Assembly (NCBI GenBank): GCA_037367405.1
Contig: JAZKJV010011612.1
Coordinates: forward strand, 1-64,000
DNA: 64,000 bases
Reading direction: 5' to 3'
From: Ottelia alismoides
Taxonomy: Eukaryota; Streptophyta; Magnoliopsida; Alismatales; Hydrocharitaceae
In this document: positions 59,884-64,000 of the stretch, one piece after another
How the letters are laid out: the number at the start of each line of letters is the position of its first letter
Position numbering within the stretch: the first letter of the stretch is position 1
Translations under genes and position numbers: made by a program
The notes under the pieces: model-generated
Databases searched by the model: none
What the model was told of the DNA's origin: nothing
The model's input: the letters and a program-made list of their open reading frames with translations, nothing else

Positions 59884-61450
59884 GACCTCTCCGACCCTTC
59901 ATCAGGCCGTCAGATCGCCTCCGATGCTCGATTGAAGTCCGCTAGGGAGTGTTCTTACAGTCCATCTCCCTGCCATTGGATTAGCCCGCCTCTGCCAGAT
60001 CTGATCCAAGCCACCCGACTGCGCAGCTTTTGGGCCATTAGATATGAGCCTCTGATGCATCTACCCCTCGACATTCCCTACACCGTTAGATCCTACAACT
60101 AAAGTCGATCAGAGCTGTACTCCAGCGCCCTCCTCCGTACACGACACATGTCCCTGCTAAGGGTATTTTTCTTTGTGCCCCTGCATGTTTCGGTTTTTAT
60201 ATTTAGTCCATTAAATAAATGTTGTACTTAAGAACATCCAAAGTTTGGACCTTGCATTTTTTATATTTGCACTTTAATCCTCCTGAGTCTGAAGCATTCG
60301 TGCCCTCACATGATTTTTGGGATATTTTCATGTCTCTGCTATAAACTTTTATGTTATTTATGAATGAATGCTAAGTCTTTTGAAATTGCATCTATGGCCC
60401 TGTAAACCTGAACCACATGTTGTGCGTGTGATTGATTAGACTTCTGGCAAATCAGACCCTAGGCTTTTATCTTAATTTATTCCTTATGTCCAGAAACTTA
60501 AATTTTTTGTGATTTGGTTCATGTGAACTATGATTAATTGCTTGCTTTTATTGGAATGAATAAATATCAAATTAATTCTAAAAATTACTATTAGTCCCTT
60601 TTAGTGTGTAGTTTCTATTGTGATTTTCGTGGATTAATTTTATTGCATTTATTATTTTTGAAAATTCAGAACCCCCCTAAAAAGACCCTATTTGCATTAT
60701 AAAAATAATAAAAATAGGAAAAATGCCTTAAAAATTTTACTAAAATTCCTATGTTTGTGTTTTGTTGTGCTTTACTTCCAGTTTTAATTTTGTTGGAAAA
60801 TTCATTATAAAAACCTTAAAAAAAACCCAAAAACTTATAAAAATCATATAAAATCAAAGAAAATTCCAAAAATTGAAATTTCAATTTCTGTTTGTATCGC
60901 ACTTCTGTTTTATCATAAAATTGCTAATCAAGACCATGGGCATTTTAAACATTTTTAATTTGCAATTTTGTTATGGCTGTGCACTATTTTGAGTTTTGAG
61001 CCTTGTTTGATTTTTATAAAATTACAAAAACATTTACAAATTCTATAAAAAATATCAAAATATTTAAAAATCCAAAAATCCCAAAAAAAATACTTTAATT
61101 TTCTGATTATTTTTTATAATTAGAAAAATCCAAAAAGAGTGTTGCGTGTGTTGTTTTACTTAGTGTTTATTTGTTTTCTTATTAAATATTAAAAATCTAA
61201 AAAAATTAAAAAAAACACTAAAAATCATTTTATCTTTGAAATTTGACCACTAAGTTTTTCAACTGTGCTCCTTGTGTTCGACCCTGGTGGCTATACCAGG
61301 TAAATAAAAATAGTGAACCGCTTACATCTTTCATTGCTTGACTTTTCTTGAGTGGTTTTATTTTTCTTGATTGAGATGGCCTATTGATTGGGGTCACAAC
61401 AACCTTTATTTTACTTTGTTACTTAACCCTAGTCATTAGCACGTTCATCT
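59884..61450 (+). repeat. Outer Athila-like element, 5' LTR fragment 3 (U5 part)
   Basis: It carries the segment 'gtgctccttgtgttcgaccc' (about 61267-61286), which is also present near the U5 end of the tandem-array LTRs. It ends TTCATCT at 61450 where an intact LTR would have TTCATCA. GC-rich at first, then AT-rich. The 92-codon open frame at 59824-60102 crosses the Copia border and is not a gene. Confidence 0.75.
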
Positions 61451-61453
61451 GAA

Positions 61454-61471
61454 TGACGTCGTTGCCAGGGA
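61454..61471 (+). other. Mutated tRNA-Asp primer-binding site of outer element
   Basis: TGACGTCGTTGCCAGGGA has three differences from the intact site, all G-to-A or C-to-T transitions. Confidence 0.75.
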
Positions 61472-62740
61472 GCATGACTTAGTAGTCAGTTTTCAGTTTT
61501 GATTTATTTTCTTATCTATATGTTATAACTGTTCTGACATCTCTTTGTTTCGCTTTTTGTGCGAGGAATCGCCCGAGGGATGCTTCGGGTTTCTATTAGA
61601 GGAGCTCGCATCCGAGGAGGAGCAGAGAGAGAGAGAGAGAGTAGTTATATCATATAGATAGTTTATTTTCACAACTCTTTATTATTGTAATAATTATAGA
61701 CCTTGGACACTCTTTGGACACTTGGACTTCGGGGTCTATTTCGTCGAGTACTGTGTACTCAGGGGGCATCACCGTAGTTTATCACGGCTTTTTCGTTGAT
61801 TTATCACATTTTATTTCTATTTGATTCTCGAGGATTTGGCCCCCTAAACTTAGGAATTTTTATTGATTCTGACGTAATTAGCTAAGGTCCCCACACCTAA
61901 TTGTTTATCTGTTCCTATAGATCGTAATTGGACTTAGCTAAAATAAATCTAAAAAGTTAACTCATTGGGATTAGAGACCACGTGCCGAGAGAGGTTGTAT
62001 GCAGCGCTGACAGGATCCATTGTGGTGGGCACCGATCGACATCGAAGATCGGACTCCGGTCTCTCTTCCCGATAGTTAGCTACTGTTCTTCACGATTAGT
62101 AGAAGTTGCTCACCTAGGGACGATTTCCTCGTGCATCATATATATAGCTTACTTTCTGTCTCTATTTTATGCGGGATCACCCTGAATGTAGAGTGCTGGA
62201 GTTAGGTACGCATTTCTATCTCTGCATGCATCATTGTGTTTGATCGCGCATCAGCTTTTCTCACTTCCTCTCCCTATTTTATTAGACTCAAAATAATCAA
62301 GGAGATTGGAAAATTTATTAGGCGTTGTTCTATTTCAAAAAAAAAACACATAAAAAGTGAAAACGAAATAAATTTGGTACTGCTAATGCAAACTTGACCA
62401 GAAAATACACTTCACCTAAAATACCCCCTCATTGGTTGATTTATCTACAGGGAGAGTGTGACCCGCACACTAGGTAGAGCCATATCTGAACTCCTTTCAC
62501 ACTACTGGTCTTGTAGCTAGTTGTTCTATAGTAAGGCTTTCACCGGGTAGCTGGTAATCAGTCTGGAACTTCCTTAGCAGATTGGGCAGATCAGGTAGCC
62601 GGTAAATGGTCTGCACCCACACTGGATGGGAAAAACTAGTTGTGAGATTCGGACCTGTCTCCTGGGAGCATTGGGTTAACAATAGCTCATTTAATCGCGT
62701 TGATAGATTAATTCGTCACCTTAATAAAAATTGACAAGAT
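61472..62740 (+). other. Leader of outer element
   Basis: No gene. It is homologous to the Athila leader in element sense, for example the segment on bases 61905-62110 with 'gttcctatagatcgtaattgga' and 'gtgggcaccga'. Contains a GA microsatellite at 61626-61642. The hairpin block is degraded around 62415-62460. Confidence 0.6.
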
Positions 62741-64000
62741 TAATGATAGATCTTTCACGGTCATCTGCTCATGCTGAGTAGGTGAAAAAGGGATTTGATT
62801 TCTTATCTTATTTGCATTTCAGATCCAACCCTAATAAATCCCCAAATCACGATGATGGGAAGGAGGCCTCTTAGGCTGCCTTTGACGGCACCTCTTTCGA
62901 GCACTCCTCTCTATTCATCTAGGGTGGCTTAAGAGAGCCTAGACCAGCTCTCTGAACCCGAGTTCGTGGCCACCTTGTTCCCCCTTGACCACCCTTCTTC
63001 CATTCTTGAGGTGCCAGAGTAGAGTCCAGCACAATTTTTTGTTTACTTGATGGCACCTAAATTGGGATCTTTTGCCTTTGCAGAGACCAAAGAGATGGCC
63101 ATCAATAAGAACCGTACTGATGAGTAGCCACAGACTTCTTCTTATGTATTGGACCAGGCCTCCATCAGCAACACACTGCTTGCTTCCCTGGAGACCATGC
63201 AGTGATAGATTAGGGACAAGGAGCTTTTAGGGCTGAGGTGAGGAGGGAACTGACGCAGATGGGAGCCGGTAGAGCAAAGCTGCAGAGACCAACTGGTGGA
63301 GAGATACCAGCAGTTGGAGGAGACAGACGTCTGGAGGAGCCGCAAGATCCAACCAGGCCACCACGCATGATGAAGCAGTTGCACAATCCCAGTGCAACTC
63401 TCACCCATCGTTAGATCCAGCTACCGGAGATTCTTGGCAACTTCGAGCTTCGCCCCCAGACCATCCAGCTTTTTCCCAAGTTCCATGGGCTAGACACCGA
63501 CGCTGCACCTACATCTGTGGGAATTTGAGATGATCTACAGCAATGTCCACGACAGATTTGTGGACGAGGACATTATCAAGATGATCTCCTTCCCATTCTC
63601 CCTAGTCGACATATCAACCTACTAGTTGAAGAATTTAGGGAGGTATGTCACCACTTGGGAGTAGCTCCAGACTGAGTACTTGAACAAGTACTATCCACTC
63701 GGCTGGAACAATGCAGCATGAGCCATAATCAACAATTTCAATGATCCCAAACGAGCAGTTCCATAAGGCTTGGGATCGATTCAGAGAGCTCATTGACTGG
63801 TGTCCACATCACAAGATATCCAAGCCCAACCTTGTTCAGAGCTTTTTCTGTAGGCTGAGAATGAAGCTGTAGGGGTTACTAAACGCCTTGTGTAGAGGGT
63901 CCTATTTTGCCAAGGACGAGGATCAGGTGTGGGCCATCTTTGAGAAGATGGTAGAAAATTATACAGTGATGTCCCAGACTCGAGTATACACTAAGGGAAG
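62741..64000 (+). pseudogene. gag: Athila-like gag pseudogene of outer element, runs off window
   Basis: Starting at ATG 62852 it reads MMGRRPLRLPLTAPL, matching MMGRRSLRQPLAAPL of the intact units. Next comes an 'EPEFVATLFPLD' segment (matching PEYDSTLFPLD of the right unit), and near 63367 'MMKQLHNPSATLTH' matches MRELHNPGSTLMHH. The gag domain follows, with stops (for example near 62930 and 63413) and frameshifts, to the window end. Much of the poly-alanine tract is absent. It is a dead gag of a related but distinct Athila family; pol would lie beyond the window. Confidence 0.85.

Overview
This window is plant nuclear DNA made almost entirely of nested LTR retrotransposons. The evidence is giant Ty3/Gypsy Athila-type elements with a primer-binding site matching plant tRNA-Asp(GTC), a decayed Ty1/Copia element with an initiator-tRNA-Met primer-binding site, and target-site duplications that resolve the nesting. 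I found no host protein gene, rRNA gene, tRNA gene or CRISPR array. The species cannot be named from the sequence; a flowering plant with a large, repeat-rich genome fits.

Layout, outside to inside. (1) 1-1802 is a decayed stretch that looks like the interior of a minus-oriented Athila-type LTR. (2) An old plus-oriented Athila-like element is inserted at 1803. Its 5' LTR is broken into 1803-3242, 34767-35069 and 59884-61450, followed by a mutated primer-binding site, a leader and a decayed gag that runs off the window end. (3) Inside that LTR, flanked by the duplication GCAGT (3238-3242 and 34762-34766), sits a young minus-oriented head-to-tail array, LTR-internal-LTR-internal-LTR (3243-34761). 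It holds two nearly identical 13.9-kb units of an autonomous Athila element sharing the middle LTR. The right unit has an uninterrupted gag-pol frame of about 2,280 codons (22929-29768). The left unit has an in-frame TGA and a cluster of small indels. (4) About 300 bp further along the same old LTR, flanked by TGCTG, a plus-oriented Copia element (35070-59878) is inserted; its gag, integrase, RT and RNase H are all broken. (5) Inside that Copia element, flanked by GATAG, is a 14.4-kb plus-oriented non-autonomous Athila relative (40343-54757) with 4-kb LTRs and no recognisable gag or pol.

How the parts work together: the autonomous units encode gag, protease, RT, RNase H and integrase. The non-autonomous element keeps only the cis signals of the same lineage (LTR ends, tRNA-Asp primer site, a leader hairpin and the polypurine-tract region), so it probably depended on proteins supplied by an Athila relative. 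The most unusual structure is a series of decoy polypurine tracts, most of them at the foot of an inverted repeat, upstream of the true tract in both the autonomous and the non-autonomous element. Other points are a TG...AA rather than TG...CA LTR, a 20-bp palindrome at the U3 end of the LTRs, a conserved AG|GTA downstream of the TATA box, and an LTR tail copied into the interior of the non-autonomous element.
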